From contig NZ_AP018907.1 in the NCBI RefSeq assembly GCF_003966715.1, positions 1,724,001 through 1,788,000 on the forward strand: DNA of 64,000 bases, written 5' to 3'. A model generated the notes under the pieces. That model saw only the letters and a program-made list of their open reading frames with translations. It was not told where the DNA came from and did not search any database. Source of the DNA: Blastochloris tepida. Lineage in GTDB: Bacteria > Pseudomonadota > Alphaproteobacteria > Rhizobiales > Xanthobacteraceae. The position numbers and the translations under genes are program-made. Positions within the stretch are counted from its first letter, which is position 1; each line of letters begins with the position of its first letter. Of this stretch, positions 1 through 9,588 are shown piece by piece.

Positions 1-267
1 GATGGCCAGCGCCGTGAAGGTCAGCGCCGTCAGCAGCGCGGCGATGAGCGAGGGCTCGGTCTCGGCGGCGAAGTAGACCAGGATGCCGATGGCGAAGACG
101 ACCGGCAGCCACAGCGGGCCGCGGGCCGCCTCGCGTTCGCGCCGGGCCCAGGCGGCGAGCGGCGCCAGCAGGCTGGCGGCTCCCGAGAGGGGCCGATAGC
201 CGGCGGCGAGCGCGCGGGCGCGGCCGATCACCGCCACCCGCACCCCTGTCCGCTGCCCGCCCGCCAT
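1..267 (-). CDS. comEC: ComEC/Rec2 family DNA-uptake channel, N-terminal fragment (runs off left edge)
   Basis: An open minus-strand frame of 89 codons begins with ATG at 267 and continues past the window edge. The first 50 residues are basic and are followed by a hydrophobic segment (LWLPVVFAIGILVYFAAE), which matches the start of the DUF4131 region of ComEC/Rec2 proteins, the inner-membrane channel for transforming DNA. In many alphaproteobacteria comEC lies next to gltX and gltA, as here, which supports the call. Only the N-terminus is visible, so the competence and metallo-beta-lactamase domains cannot be checked. Confidence 0.7.
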   Translation of the reverse strand, partial: MAGGQRTGVRVAVIGRARALAAGYRPLSGAASLLAPLAAWARREREAARGPLWLPVVFAIGILVYFAAETEPSLIAALLTALTFTALAI

Positions 268-532
268 GGCGCCCCGAAGGTCCGGGCGGCGGAACGCTCG
301 GTTTCCGGTCAGGCCGCCCGCGCCATGCTACACACTCCGCAGCGGCAGGACAGCCTGGGCGAAGAGGCCAGGGAGTTTTTGCGCACCATCATCCTGTGAG
401 GCGCCACAGGGCACGGACGCACAAGGAAGGTCGCCTTTCTGCCGACGGTCCCGGCTCGGCGCTGCGCGCCGTCCGGGACGACAGGCGGATTGCAGACCAG
501 GCCCGCTCGCTTTGCCCCAAACGGGCCTACGC

Positions 533-582
533 CCCGCTCACCTTGGCCCAAACGGGGCTCAGGCCCCGCTCACCTTGGCCCA
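533..582. repeat. imperfect 30-bp tandem duplication at the glnS stop codon
   Basis: The string CCCGCTCACCTTGGCCCA occurs twice 30 bases apart. One copy encodes the last codons of glnS and the other lies just after the stop. It looks like a local duplication of the gene's 3' end. No function is apparent. Confidence 0.5.
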
Positions 583-2235
583 CGTGTCGCGCAGGCCGAT
601 GGTGCGGTTGAACACCGGGCGGCCGGGCGTCGAATCCTTGTCGCGGACGAAATAGCCCAGGCGCTCGAACTGCACCGGCTCGACGCCGCCCTCGGCCAGC
701 GAGGGCTCCAGTTTGGCACCAGCGACGATCTCCAGCGAGTCCGGGTTGAGGTCGGCGGCGAAGTTGGCGGCGTTGGGCTCGGGGGTCGCGAACAGCGGAT
801 TGTAGAGCCGCACCTCGGCCTCCACCGCATCCGCCGCGTTCACCCAGTGCAGCGTCGCCTTGACCTTGCGGCCGTCCGGCGCGTTGCCGCCCTTGGAGGC
901 CGGATCATAGGTGCAGCGCAGCTCCACCACCTCGCCCGAGGCGTCCTTGACCGCCTCGCGGCAGGTGACGAGATAGGCGTAGCGCAGCCGCACCTCCTTG
1001 CCCGGCGACAGGCGGTAGAAGCCCTTGGACGGGGTCTCCATGAAGTCGTCGCGCTCGACATAGAGCTCGCGGCCGAAGCGCAGGGTGCGGCGGCCGGCGG
1101 CCTCATTGTCGGGGTGGTTCGCCGCTTCGAATTCGTCGGCCTGCCCGTCCGGGTAATTCTCGATCACGATCTTCAGCGGCTTCAGCACCGCCATGCGGCG
1201 TTCCGCCTTGGCGTTGAGCACCTCGCGCACCGCATGGTCGAACATCGCGACATCGACGGTGGAATTGGCCTTGGCCACGCCGATGCGGCGGACGAACTCG
1301 CGCAGCGCCTCCGCCGGCACGCCGCGGCGGGCGAGCCCGGCCAGCGTCGGCATGCGCGGGTCGTCCCAGCCCTTCACATGGCCGTCGCGCACCAGCGTGG
1401 TCAGCACCCGCTTCGACAGCACGGTGTAGGTGAGGTTCAGCCGGGCGAACTCGTACTGGTGCGGCTTGGAGGGCACCGGCAGATTGTCGATGAACCAGTC
1501 GTAGAGCGGCCGGTGATCCTCGAATTCCAGCGTGCAGATCGAGTGGGTGATGTGCTCGATGGCGTCCGACTGGCCGTGGGCGAAGTCGTAGCTGGGATAG
1601 ATGCACCACTCGGTGCCGGTGCGCGGGTGGACGGCGTGGAGGATGCGGTAGAGCACCGGGTCGCGCAGATTGATGTTGCCCGCCGCCATGTCTATCTTGG
1701 CGCGCAGCACGCGGGCGCCATTGGGGAATTCGCCTGAGCGCATGCGGCGGAACAGGTCGAGGTTCTCCTCGACCGAGCGGTTGCGGAACGGACTGTCCTT
1801 GCCCGGCTCGGTCAGCGTGCCGCGGGCCTCGCGCATCTCGTCGGGCGACTGGTCGTCGACATAGGCCTTGCCGGCCTTGATCAGGTATTCCGCCCACTCG
1901 TAAAGCTGCTCGAAATAATCGGAGGCATGATAGAGGTTCTCGCCCCAGTCGAAGCCCAGCCAATGCACGTCGCGCTTGATGGCGTCGATGTATTCCTGCT
2001 CTTCCTTGGTCGGGTTGGTGTCATCGAAGCGCAGGTGGCAGCGGCCGCCGAACTCGTTCGCGATGCCGAAATTCAGGCAGATCGACTTGGCGTGGCCGAT
2101 GTGGAGATAGCCGTTGGGCTCCGGCGGGAAGCGCGTGACCACCGTCTTGTGCCGGTCGGCGTCGAGATCGGCCTGGACGATGTCGCGGATGAAGTCGCGT
2201 CCGGCCTCCGCCGTGCTGGTCTCAAGGGCTGTCAT
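559..2235 (-). CDS. glnS: glutaminyl-tRNA synthetase
   Basis: This 558-residue class Ic aminoacyl-tRNA synthetase charges tRNA-Gln with glutamine in the cytoplasm. The ATP-binding HIGH motif is visible in [15 protein letters not shown] (about residues 37-51) and the KMSKS-type loop as VLSKRVL (about 270). The C-terminal half corresponds to the beta-barrel anticodon-binding domains. Its length is close to the E. coli enzyme (554). It is divergent from gltX with a 241-bp gap. Many alphaproteobacteria lack GlnRS and make Gln-tRNA with a non-discriminating GluRS plus GatCAB, so a true GlnRS beside a GluRS gene is worth noting. The ATG at 2235 gives a normal N-terminus. Confidence 0.95.
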   Translation of the reverse strand: MTALETSTAEAGRDFIRDIVQADLDADRHKTVVTRFPPEPNGYLHIGHAKSICLNFGIANEFGGRCHLRFDDTNPTKEEQEYIDAIKRDVHWLGFDWGENLYHASDYFEQLYEWAEYLIKAGKAYVDDQSPDEMREARGTLTEPGKDSPFRNRSVEENLDLFRRMRSGEFPNGARVLRAKIDMAAGNINLRDPVLYRILHAVHPRTGTEWCIYPSYDFAHGQSDAIEHITHSICTLEFEDHRPLYDWFIDNLPVPSKPHQYEFARLNLTYTVLSKRVLTTLVRDGHVKGWDDPRMPTLAGLARRGVPAEALREFVRRIGVAKANSTVDVAMFDHAVREVLNAKAERRMAVLKPLKIVIENYPDGQADEFEAANHPDNEAAGRRTLRFGRELYVERDDFMETPSKGFYRLSPGKEVRLRYAYLVTCREAVKDASGEVVELRCTYDPASKGGNAPDGRKVKATLHWVNAADAVEAEVRLYNPLFATPEPNAANFAADLNPDSLEIVAGAKLEPSLAEGGVEPVQFERLGYFVRDKDSTPGRPVFNRTIGLRDTWAKVSGA

Positions 2236-2476
2236 GCTGGCGAACTCCGTTGTCGACCGCCTCAGGGGTGTTCATGTGGGCGTCGCATTCAAATCGCAAT
2301 GCGTGTGGTGTGCCAAATTCGCAAGGCCGCGCCAAGGCGGTGCCCCGGCAGACCGCCAATGCGGCCCGGACGGCCGGAGGGCCGCACGGGAAAAGCCGTG
2401 ACAGCCGGCCCCATCGTGCTAAAGGGGCGCCGATCATCATCCCGTTGATTTTGCCCTCCCTCTCGATCCGGCCGAC

Positions 2477-3913
2477 ATGAGCGAACCCGTCGTCACCCGC
2501 TTTGCCCCCTCGCCCACCGGCTTTCTGCACATCGGCGGAGCACGCACCGCGCTGTTCAACTGGCTCTATGCCCGCGCCAAGGGCGGCCGGATGCTGCTCA
2601 GGATCGAGGACACCGACCGGGAACGCTCGACCCAGGCCGCCATCGACGCCATTCTCGACGGCCTGTCCTGGCTCGGCATCGATTGGGACGGCGAGACGAT
2701 CTACCAGTTCGCCCGCGCCCAGCGCCACCGCGAGGTGGCCGAGGCGCTGCTCGCCGCCGGCCGCGCCTATCGCTGCTATGCCAGCCCCGAGGAGCTGGCC
2801 GAGATGCGCGAGACCGCCCGGCGCGAGGGGCGATCCAAGCTCTATGACGGCCGCTGGCGCGACCGCGACCCGGCCGAGGCCCCGGAAGGCGTCAAGCCGG
2901 TGATCCGGCTCAAGGCGCCGCTCGACGGCGAGACGGTGATCGAGGATCTCGTGCAGGGCCGCGTCGCCTGGCAGAACAAGGATCTCGACGACCTCGTGCT
3001 GCTGCGCTCGGACGGCACGCCCACCTATATGCTGGCGGTGGTGGTCGACGATCACGACATGGCGGTGACCCACGTCATCCGCGGCGACGACCACCTCACC
3101 AACGCCGCCCGCCAGAAGCACATCTATGACGCCATGGGCTGGTCGGTGCCGGCGTTCGCGCACATTCCGCTGATCCACGGGCCGGACGGCGCGAAGCTCT
3201 CCAAGCGCCATGGCGCGCTCGGCGTCGATGCCTACCGCGCCATGGGCTATCTGCCGGCGGCGCTGCGAAACTATCTCGTCCGCCTCGGCTGGAGCCATGG
3301 CGACCAGGAGATCTTCTCCACCGAGGAGATGATCGCGGCGTTCGATGTTGCGCGCATCGGCCGCTCGGCGGCGCGCTTCGACTTCGCCAAGCTGGAGAGC
3401 CTGAACGGCCACTACATGCGCAACACCGCCGATGCCGAGCTGCTGGCGGCGCTGGAAGACGCCCTGCCCTATCTGCCGGGCGGGCCGGAGGTGGCGGCGA
3501 AGCTGGACGAGCCGTTGCGCGCGAAACTGCTGGCGGCGATGCCGGGGCTGAAGGATCGCGCCAAGACGCTGATCGACCTCATCACCGGTGCGGCGTTCGT
3601 GCTGGCCGAGCGGCCGATCCCGATCGACGACAAGGCGAAGGCGCTGCTGACGCCCGAGGCCCGCGCGCTGCTCGCCAAACTCGCCGACGCGTTCGAGGCG
3701 GTGGAGCCGTGGTCGGCCGAAGCGCTGGAGCAGACGGTGCGGGCGCACGCCGAGGATGCCGGCCTCAAGCTTGGTCAGGTGGCGCAGCCGCTGCGCGCCG
3801 CATTGACCGGCAAGACCACGTCGCCCGGCATTTTCGACGTGCTGGTGGTGCTCGGCCGGACCGAGAGCGTCGGCCGCATGCGCGACCAGGGCCACGTCGC
3901 GGCCGAAGCCTGA
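2477..3913 (+). CDS. gltX: glutamyl-tRNA synthetase
   Basis: The 478-residue class Ic synthetase attaches glutamate to tRNA-Glu. Motifs are [14 protein letters not shown] (HIGH, residues about 11-24) and GAKLSKRHG (KMSKS, about 240). The C-terminal third is the alpha-helical anticodon-binding cage of bacterial GluRS. Length is typical (about 470). Alphaproteobacteria often carry two GluRS paralogues; whether this one is discriminating cannot be told by eye. Upstream is a divergent glnS, downstream gltA on the same strand after 278 bp. Confidence 0.95.
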   Translation: MSEPVVTRFAPSPTGFLHIGGARTALFNWLYARAKGGRMLLRIEDTDRERSTQAAIDAILDGLSWLGIDWDGETIYQFARAQRHREVAEALLAAGRAYRCYASPEELAEMRETARREGRSKLYDGRWRDRDPAEAPEGVKPVIRLKAPLDGETVIEDLVQGRVAWQNKDLDDLVLLRSDGTPTYMLAVVVDDHDMAVTHVIRGDDHLTNAARQKHIYDAMGWSVPAFAHIPLIHGPDGAKLSKRHGALGVDAYRAMGYLPAALRNYLVRLGWSHGDQEIFSTEEMIAAFDVARIGRSAARFDFAKLESLNGHYMRNTADAELLAALEDALPYLPGGPEVAAKLDEPLRAKLLAAMPGLKDRAKTLIDLITGAAFVLAERPIPIDDKAKALLTPEARALLAKLADAFEAVEPWSAEALEQTVRAHAEDAGLKLGQVAQPLRAALTGKTTSPGIFDVLVVLGRTESVGRMRDQGHVAAEA

Positions 3914-4191
3914 CGGCACGCGCCCCGGCTCCCCGTACGGCAACTCGGTTGCGGCGACTGGACAAATGCTTTAGCGCTGCCAGTTGGGAACACAGCGTCG
4001 ATATGCGTGAAGCCTCTCGCTCAAGGCTCGGCTTGTTCGAAAGTCGGTCTCGGCGCGAGACGGAGACCGCGCGACATTCGCGCGAGATCGCTGCGCCGGC
4101 CGGTCGAGGCGGACGCGCGAGAGTTTGAGATGTTCTCGTCCCGGCGGAAACCATCGGCCGCCGCATGAATTGACTCGCGAAAGGCTGTTCC

Positions 4192-5499
<1,308 letters not shown>

Positions 5500-5530
5500 G
5501 CGTCCGGGGTCGGTTCCTCCATCGGTTTCG

Positions 5531-5557
5531 AACGGGGCGCTCCGCGCCCCGTTTTCA
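5531..5557 (+). terminator. rho-independent terminator of gltA
   Basis: The stem AACGGGGCG / CGCCCCGTT with a 5-base loop is followed by TTTTC, 31 bases after the gltA stop. Confidence 0.85.
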
Positions 5558-5603
5558 TTGCGGATGCGGGCGCAACAGACCTTGTTCGCGCGGCCGACCG
5601 GGG

Positions 5604-5683
5604 CAAGGTCCTTCCTGCACAAAGTTCGTCTTGCACAGGGTCTGTGCTGCACAAGGTCTGCGTTACACAAGGTCCGTCTTGCA
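5604..5683. repeat. five degenerate 16-bp tandem repeats upstream of galE
   Basis: Five consecutive 16-base units match the pattern CARRGTCYGTSYTGCA (for example CAAGGTCCTTCCTGCA, CAAGGTCCGTCTTGCA). They are exactly 16 bases apart and end 73 bases before the galE start. They lie between the gltA terminator and galE and could hold a regulatory or slippage-prone tract. No spacers are present, so this is not a CRISPR array. Confidence 0.75.
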
Positions 5684-5755
5684 TTTGTCACCTGACGTTG
5701 GGATTTCGCTAACATCGGTGCTGTAGTTGCGACCCCGATGCGGAGGGAGGACGGC

Positions 5756-6745
5756 ATGACGGTTCTGGTGACGGGCGGCGCCGGCTATATCGGCAGCCAC
5801 ATGGTGCTGGCGCTTGTCGATGCCGGCGAGAAGGTCGTGGTGCTGGACAATCTGTCCAACGGCTTCCGCTGGGCGGTCCATCCCGCGGCCGAGCTGATCG
5901 TCGGCGACGTGTCGGACCAGGACCTGGTCGAGCGCATCGTGAAGGCGCGCGGCATCGAGTCCATCGCCCATTTCGCCGCCAAGATCGTGGTGCCGGAGTC
6001 GGTCGCCGACCCGCTGGGCTATTACCTCGCCAACACGGTGAAGACGCGGGCGCTGTTCGCCGCCGCCGTGGCCGCCGGGGTGAAGCACGTCATCTTCTCC
6101 TCGACCGCGGCGGTCTACGGCACGCCCGAGCACAATCCGGTGACCGAGGACGCCCGGCCGCACCCGGAATCGCCCTACGGAACCTCCAAGCTGATGAGCG
6201 AGCTGATGCTCGCCGACACGGCGAAGGCCCACGGCCTCGCTTATGTCGTGCTGCGCTATTTCAACGTCGCCGGCGCCGATCCGGACGGCCGCTCGGGGCA
6301 GTCGACGCCGAACGCCACCCACCTCATCAAGGTGTGCTGCGAGGCGGTACTGGGGCTGCGGCCGGGGGTTTCGGTGTTCGGCACCGATTTTCCGACCCCC
6401 GACGGTACCGGCGTGCGCGACTACATCCAGGTCAGCGACCTCGCCGCCGCCCATCTCGACGCGCTGCGCCATCTGCGCAAAGGCGGCGCCAATCTGACGC
6501 TGAACTGCGGCTATGGCCGCGGCTATTCGGTGCTGGAGGTGATCGAGACGGTGAAGCGGGTCTCGGGCGTCGATTTCCCGGTGACGCTGGGGCCGCGGCG
6601 GCCGGGCGACCCGGCGGCGATCGTCGCCGGTGCCGATCGCATCCGCGCCGAGATCGGCTGGCGGCCGAAGTTCGACGACCTCACCGCCATCGTCGGTCAG
6701 GCGCTGGCCTGGGAACGCACCCTGGCGGCGCGCCGCGCGGGGTGA
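5756..6745 (+). CDS. galE: UDP-glucose/UDP-GlcNAc 4-epimerase (GalE family SDR)
   Basis: The 329-residue extended SDR interconverts UDP-glucose and UDP-galactose, and possibly UDP-GlcNAc and UDP-GalNAc. The NAD-binding motif GGAGYIGSH is at residues 7-15, the SSTAAVYG serine region follows, and the catalytic YxxxK is PYGTSKLM. The ATG at 5756 is preferred over one at 5738, because the upstream codons themselves form the ribosome-binding site (GGAGGGAGG). It sits at the edge of the Pel-like island, so it may supply UDP-GalNAc, the expected PelF substrate. That link is inference. A palindromic repeat follows, shared with the convergent hydrolase gene. Confidence 0.92.
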   Translation: MTVLVTGGAGYIGSHMVLALVDAGEKVVVLDNLSNGFRWAVHPAAELIVGDVSDQDLVERIVKARGIESIAHFAAKIVVPESVADPLGYYLANTVKTRALFAAAVAAGVKHVIFSSTAAVYGTPEHNPVTEDARPHPESPYGTSKLMSELMLADTAKAHGLAYVVLRYFNVAGADPDGRSGQSTPNATHLIKVCCEAVLGLRPGVSVFGTDFPTPDGTGVRDYIQVSDLAAAHLDALRHLRKGGANLTLNCGYGRGYSVLEVIETVKRVSGVDFPVTLGPRRPGDPAAIVAGADRIRAEIGWRPKFDDLTAIVGQALAWERTLAARRAG

Positions 6746-6780
6746 TCGGTGGCGCCGTCACGGTGCGCGGGTCCGGTCAC

Positions 6781-6903
6781 TCGGTTTCCGGACGATCCCT
6801 TCGAGATCCCGGAAACGATCTCGCCGAAAATCCTTGTTCGAAAAGGGGATTTTCGGCGAACGGCATACGATTCTCCGGCCCTGCAGGCCGGAAACCGTAT
6901 CAT
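6781..6903. repeat. cloverleaf-like palindromic repeat, copy A
   Basis: The outer arms CGGTTTCCGG and CCGGAAACCGTAT enclose two further stems: GATCCCTTCGAGATC with GGAAAC, and CGCCGAAAATCC with GGATTTTCGGCG. The same arrangement recurs at 27181, 32390 and (truncated) 52088. It lies between the convergent galE and hydrolase genes, and the stop codon of the latter (6900-6902) is inside the repeat end. Confidence 0.85.
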
Positions 6904-7901
6904 CCCCCCTTCTCTTCGGACGACGGAAGACGGTCGAGCGCCGGGCTGGCGAAGAACGGAACGAAGTTCCAGGCGCGAAGCTGCCGGCGGACGCGATCGA
7001 TGGTGGCCGGCTCGGTCAGGTATTCGGTGGCAAACATCCGCACGCCGGCATCCGCTGCCTGACGCAGATAGGACATGCTCCAGGCCACGTCCTCGGGCAT
7101 GTTGTAGCGGCCATAGCCCTCCAGCCCGGTGAGCAGGCTTTCCTTGTTGTGGGCGTCGATCAACGCCAGATAATCCGGCCGGGTCATCAGGCTCTCGGCG
7201 TTCTGCGCCATCAGCAGGAAGCCGGGGCGGACGCGCCGCGCCTTCTCGGCCAGACGGGTCGCCAGGGTGACCATGTCGTCCTGCGCAGTCGGGCGCTCGG
7301 GCCAGTCCATGAACGCGTCGACATGGTCGAGCACCACGCCGTCGAAACCCGCCTCGAGAATGAGATCGAGGATGGAGGCGTCGCCGGAGAACACCAGCGA
7401 CTGCCAGTCCGGCTGCCAGAACTCGACCTGGCGGACCCCCGGCCGGGTGGGATGAACGCGCTCGGCCCACGCCGGCGGCGTATCCCGCCAAGCCTGCGGC
7501 CAATACCAGCGAGTGACGTTGGCCTCGCCGACACAGAGACGGGCGAACGCCAGCCGGCGCCGGCCGTCGGGCTTGACGCGCAGCCGGTCGCACGCGCTGC
7601 GGCTGATGAAGGCCTGCTCGGTGTCCTTCGGCCTCGGATCGACAACGATCAGATCGAGATCGGACTCGGCGATCGCCGCCACATCGACGTTCCGGTACTG
7701 GGCGCCCCAGGCACGGACCGTCGTCAGCAGCTCCTTGGGCTCGGCCCCCATCGCCGGCGGACTGGCCGCCGCCGCACGCGGCAGCCCGAGCAACGCCAAG
7801 AGCCCGCCCGACAGCAGGGCACGGCGGCCCCAGTCCAGGCGTCCCACGTCCGCGGCCCCTTCCGGGCCATGGCGCCGGGGCGGTGCAGTCAGTGGCTTCA
7901 T
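6900..7901 (-). CDS. exported GH114/TM1410-type endo-alpha-1,4-polygalactosaminidase-like protein (hydrolase 1)
   Basis: This 333-residue protein has a twin-arginine-like leader (WGRRALLSGG plus a hydrophobic stretch to AAAAS, residues 24-47). It is followed by a TIM-barrel-type domain of the TM1410/MJ1477 (GH114-like) family. The family signature GFDGVVLDHVDAF carries D192 and D195, and a later acidic residue, E254 in KESLL, aligns with the two other hydrolases of the window. GH114 enzymes cut alpha-1,4-galactosamine polymers, which fits the Pel-like locus. It is last in the minus-strand run OPX-adhesin-ABC-HlyD-hydrolase. The ATG at 7901 is chosen because it places the leader at the N-terminus; an upstream extension to 8141 would be shadow sequence. 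Likely periplasmic. Substrate is inferred. Confidence 0.75.
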   Translation of the reverse strand: MKPLTAPPRRHGPEGAADVGRLDWGRRALLSGGLLALLGLPRAAAASPPAMGAEPKELLTTVRAWGAQYRNVDVAAIAESDLDLIVVDPRPKDTEQAFISRSACDRLRVKPDGRRRLAFARLCVGEANVTRWYWPQAWRDTPPAWAERVHPTRPGVRQVEFWQPDWQSLVFSGDASILDLILEAGFDGVVLDHVDAFMDWPERPTAQDDMVTLATRLAEKARRVRPGFLLMAQNAESLMTRPDYLALIDAHNKESLLTGLEGYGRYNMPEDVAWSMSYLRQAADAGVRMFATEYLTEPATIDRVRRQLRAWNFVPFFASPALDRLPSSEEKGG

Positions 7902-7956
7902 ATGCAACTCATCGAGTTCCGCATCGGCACCGCCCGGGTGGAGGACGCACGCACGC

Positions 7957-7998
7957 GCGTTTCCCGTAGAAGTGGTTCCTGGTTTTGCCGAACGCGGG
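7957..7998. repeat. degenerate copy of a short Rhizobiales palindrome
   Basis: A decayed version of the 45-bp palindrome seen at 9543 and 11413 (AGAAGTGGTTCCTGGTTTTGCCGAA). It lies in the gap between the HlyD gene and hydrolase 1. Confidence 0.4.
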
Positions 7999-8137
7999 CG
8001 GCTCGTCAAGAACCTGGAGCATCCTGCCGGTTCGTATGCCCGACGGGGGCGAACGATTTTGGGCCTGCTACCCTGCCATCCCGCAAGGATGCCGCCCCGG
8101 CCGGCGGTGAACGCCATCGCCGGGGCCGGCGCTCCCG

Positions 8138-9448
8138 TCACCGTTCGATGAACGTCCGGGCGATCTGCTCGTGCAATGGTTTCATCAGATACTGCAGCGC
8201 CGTGCGCTCGCCGGTCTGCACGAACACCTCGGCGGGCATGCCCGGCACCAGCTTCAGCTCTCCGAGCTTCGCCACCTCGGATGCAGGCAGCGTGACGCGG
8301 ACGAGATAGTGGCTCTGGCCGGTCTGCTGGTCCTTCGTCAGGTCGGCGGCGACCCAGGTCACCTCGCCCTGAAGCTGGGGCGTGGTGCGCTGGTTGCCGG
8401 CCAGGATGCGCACCAGCGTGGCGGACGCGATGGACACTTGGTCGATGTCGGACGGGGCGATCCTCGCCTCGACCACCAGTTCGTCCGCGCGCGGCACGAT
8501 CAGCATGAGCGTCTCGCCCGGGCTGACGACGCCACCCACCGTATGGACGGACATCTGATAGACCACGCCGCGCTGCGGCGCCCGGATCTCGACGCGCTTC
8601 AGCATGTCCTCGGCGGCGGCGACGCGCTCGGTCAGTTCGGCGATCTTGCCCTGGACCTCACGCAGTTCGCGCAGCACCTGGGTGCGGAAATCCTGATCGA
8701 GCTGCAGGATCTGCAGTTCGATCTCGCTGATCTTGGCCTTGGCGCGGGCGCTGTCGGTGACGAGCTGGTTGCGCTCGCCGCTGACGCGGGTTTCCTCGCG
8801 CCGGAGCTGCATCAGCCGCTGAATGCTCACGAGGTTCTTCTTGTAGAGTTCCCCGACGCCCGCGAGCTCCTCGCGGATCAGCGCCAGCTCCCTGTCCTTG
8901 GCCTCGCGCTGGCCGGTCAGGCCGGCGATCTCCTCCCTGGTCTGGCCGATCCGCTCGCGCAGCTGCGCGCGCTGGCCCTCGCGGGATTCGCGGCGGGATT
9001 CCATCAGACGCCGCTCGCTCTCCAGCGCCAGCGTCACCGCCGGCTCGCCGCTGCGGGCCAGCAGGCTTGCGGGAAAGGCGATCTCCTGGCGGTCCTCGTT
9101 CTCCGCATTAAGGCGGGCCTGACGCACGGTGAACTCGTCAAGCTGCGAGCGCACCACACCCAGCGTCGCCCGTGTCACCGTCTCGTCCAGCCGCATCAGA
9201 AGCTGGCCGGTCTCGACCTGGCTGCCGTCCTTGACGAGGATCTCGCCGACCACGCCGCCGCTCGGATGCTGGACCTTCTTGACGTTCGATTCGACAACGA
9301 TCGTGCCTGGGCCGACGACTGCGCCGGACAGCTCGCTGGTGGCCGCCCAGCTTCCGATGCCGCCAACCATCAGCGCGATGCCGATGAAGCCGACGACGTT
9401 CAGCCGCCGGATCGTCGCGCGCAGATCCCCGGTGTCCGTATCCGACAT
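8138..9448 (-). CDS. type I secretion membrane-fusion protein (HlyD/PrtE family)
   Basis: The 436-residue periplasmic adaptor has one N-terminal transmembrane helix (VVGFIGIALMVGGIGSW, about residues 20-36). It is followed by a lipoyl-like half (VQHPSGGVVGEILVKDGSQV), a long coiled-coil hairpin (about 90-270) and the second lipoyl/beta-barrel half (RAPQRGVVYQMSVHTVGGVV). It links an inner-membrane ABC exporter to a TolC-type outer-membrane channel. It is directly downstream of a PrtD-type ABC gene and of the RTX adhesin, so that adhesin is its probable cargo. The ATG at 9448 is preferred to the GTG at 9457. No TolC gene is in the window. Confidence 0.9.
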   Translation of the reverse strand: MSDTDTGDLRATIRRLNVVGFIGIALMVGGIGSWAATSELSGAVVGPGTIVVESNVKKVQHPSGGVVGEILVKDGSQVETGQLLMRLDETVTRATLGVVRSQLDEFTVRQARLNAENEDRQEIAFPASLLARSGEPAVTLALESERRLMESRRESREGQRAQLRERIGQTREEIAGLTGQREAKDRELALIREELAGVGELYKKNLVSIQRLMQLRREETRVSGERNQLVTDSARAKAKISEIELQILQLDQDFRTQVLRELREVQGKIAELTERVAAAEDMLKRVEIRAPQRGVVYQMSVHTVGGVVSPGETLMLIVPRADELVVEARIAPSDIDQVSIASATLVRILAGNQRTTPQLQGEVTWVAADLTKDQQTGQSHYLVRVTLPASEVAKLGELKLVPGMPAEVFVQTGERTALQYLMKPLHEQIARTFIER

Positions 9449-9542
9449 CTTGTCCACTCTCGACCCCGTCCTGATCCGCCAGAGCCCTGAGGCGTCCCGC
9501 CGGTCCTGTTGACCGAAATGAACGCCAAGTCATTGAATTATC

Positions 9543-9588
9543 GAATTCTCTTCCGCAAAACCGGTTCCCACTTTTGCGGAGAATGCTC
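9543..9588. repeat. short intergenic palindrome (Rhizobiales type), copy 2
   Basis: GAATTCTCTTCCGCAAAACC and GGTTCCCACTTTTGCGGAG form an imperfect palindrome of about 46 bases, touching the stop codon of the ABC transporter gene. The CCGGTTNCCACTT core is common in intergenic palindromes of Bradyrhizobium relatives. Confidence 0.7.

Noticed and set aside
5604-5683. Tandem 16-mers considered as a CRISPR or tRNA fragment
   Set aside because: Units are directly adjacent and degenerate, with no spacers and no cloverleaf.
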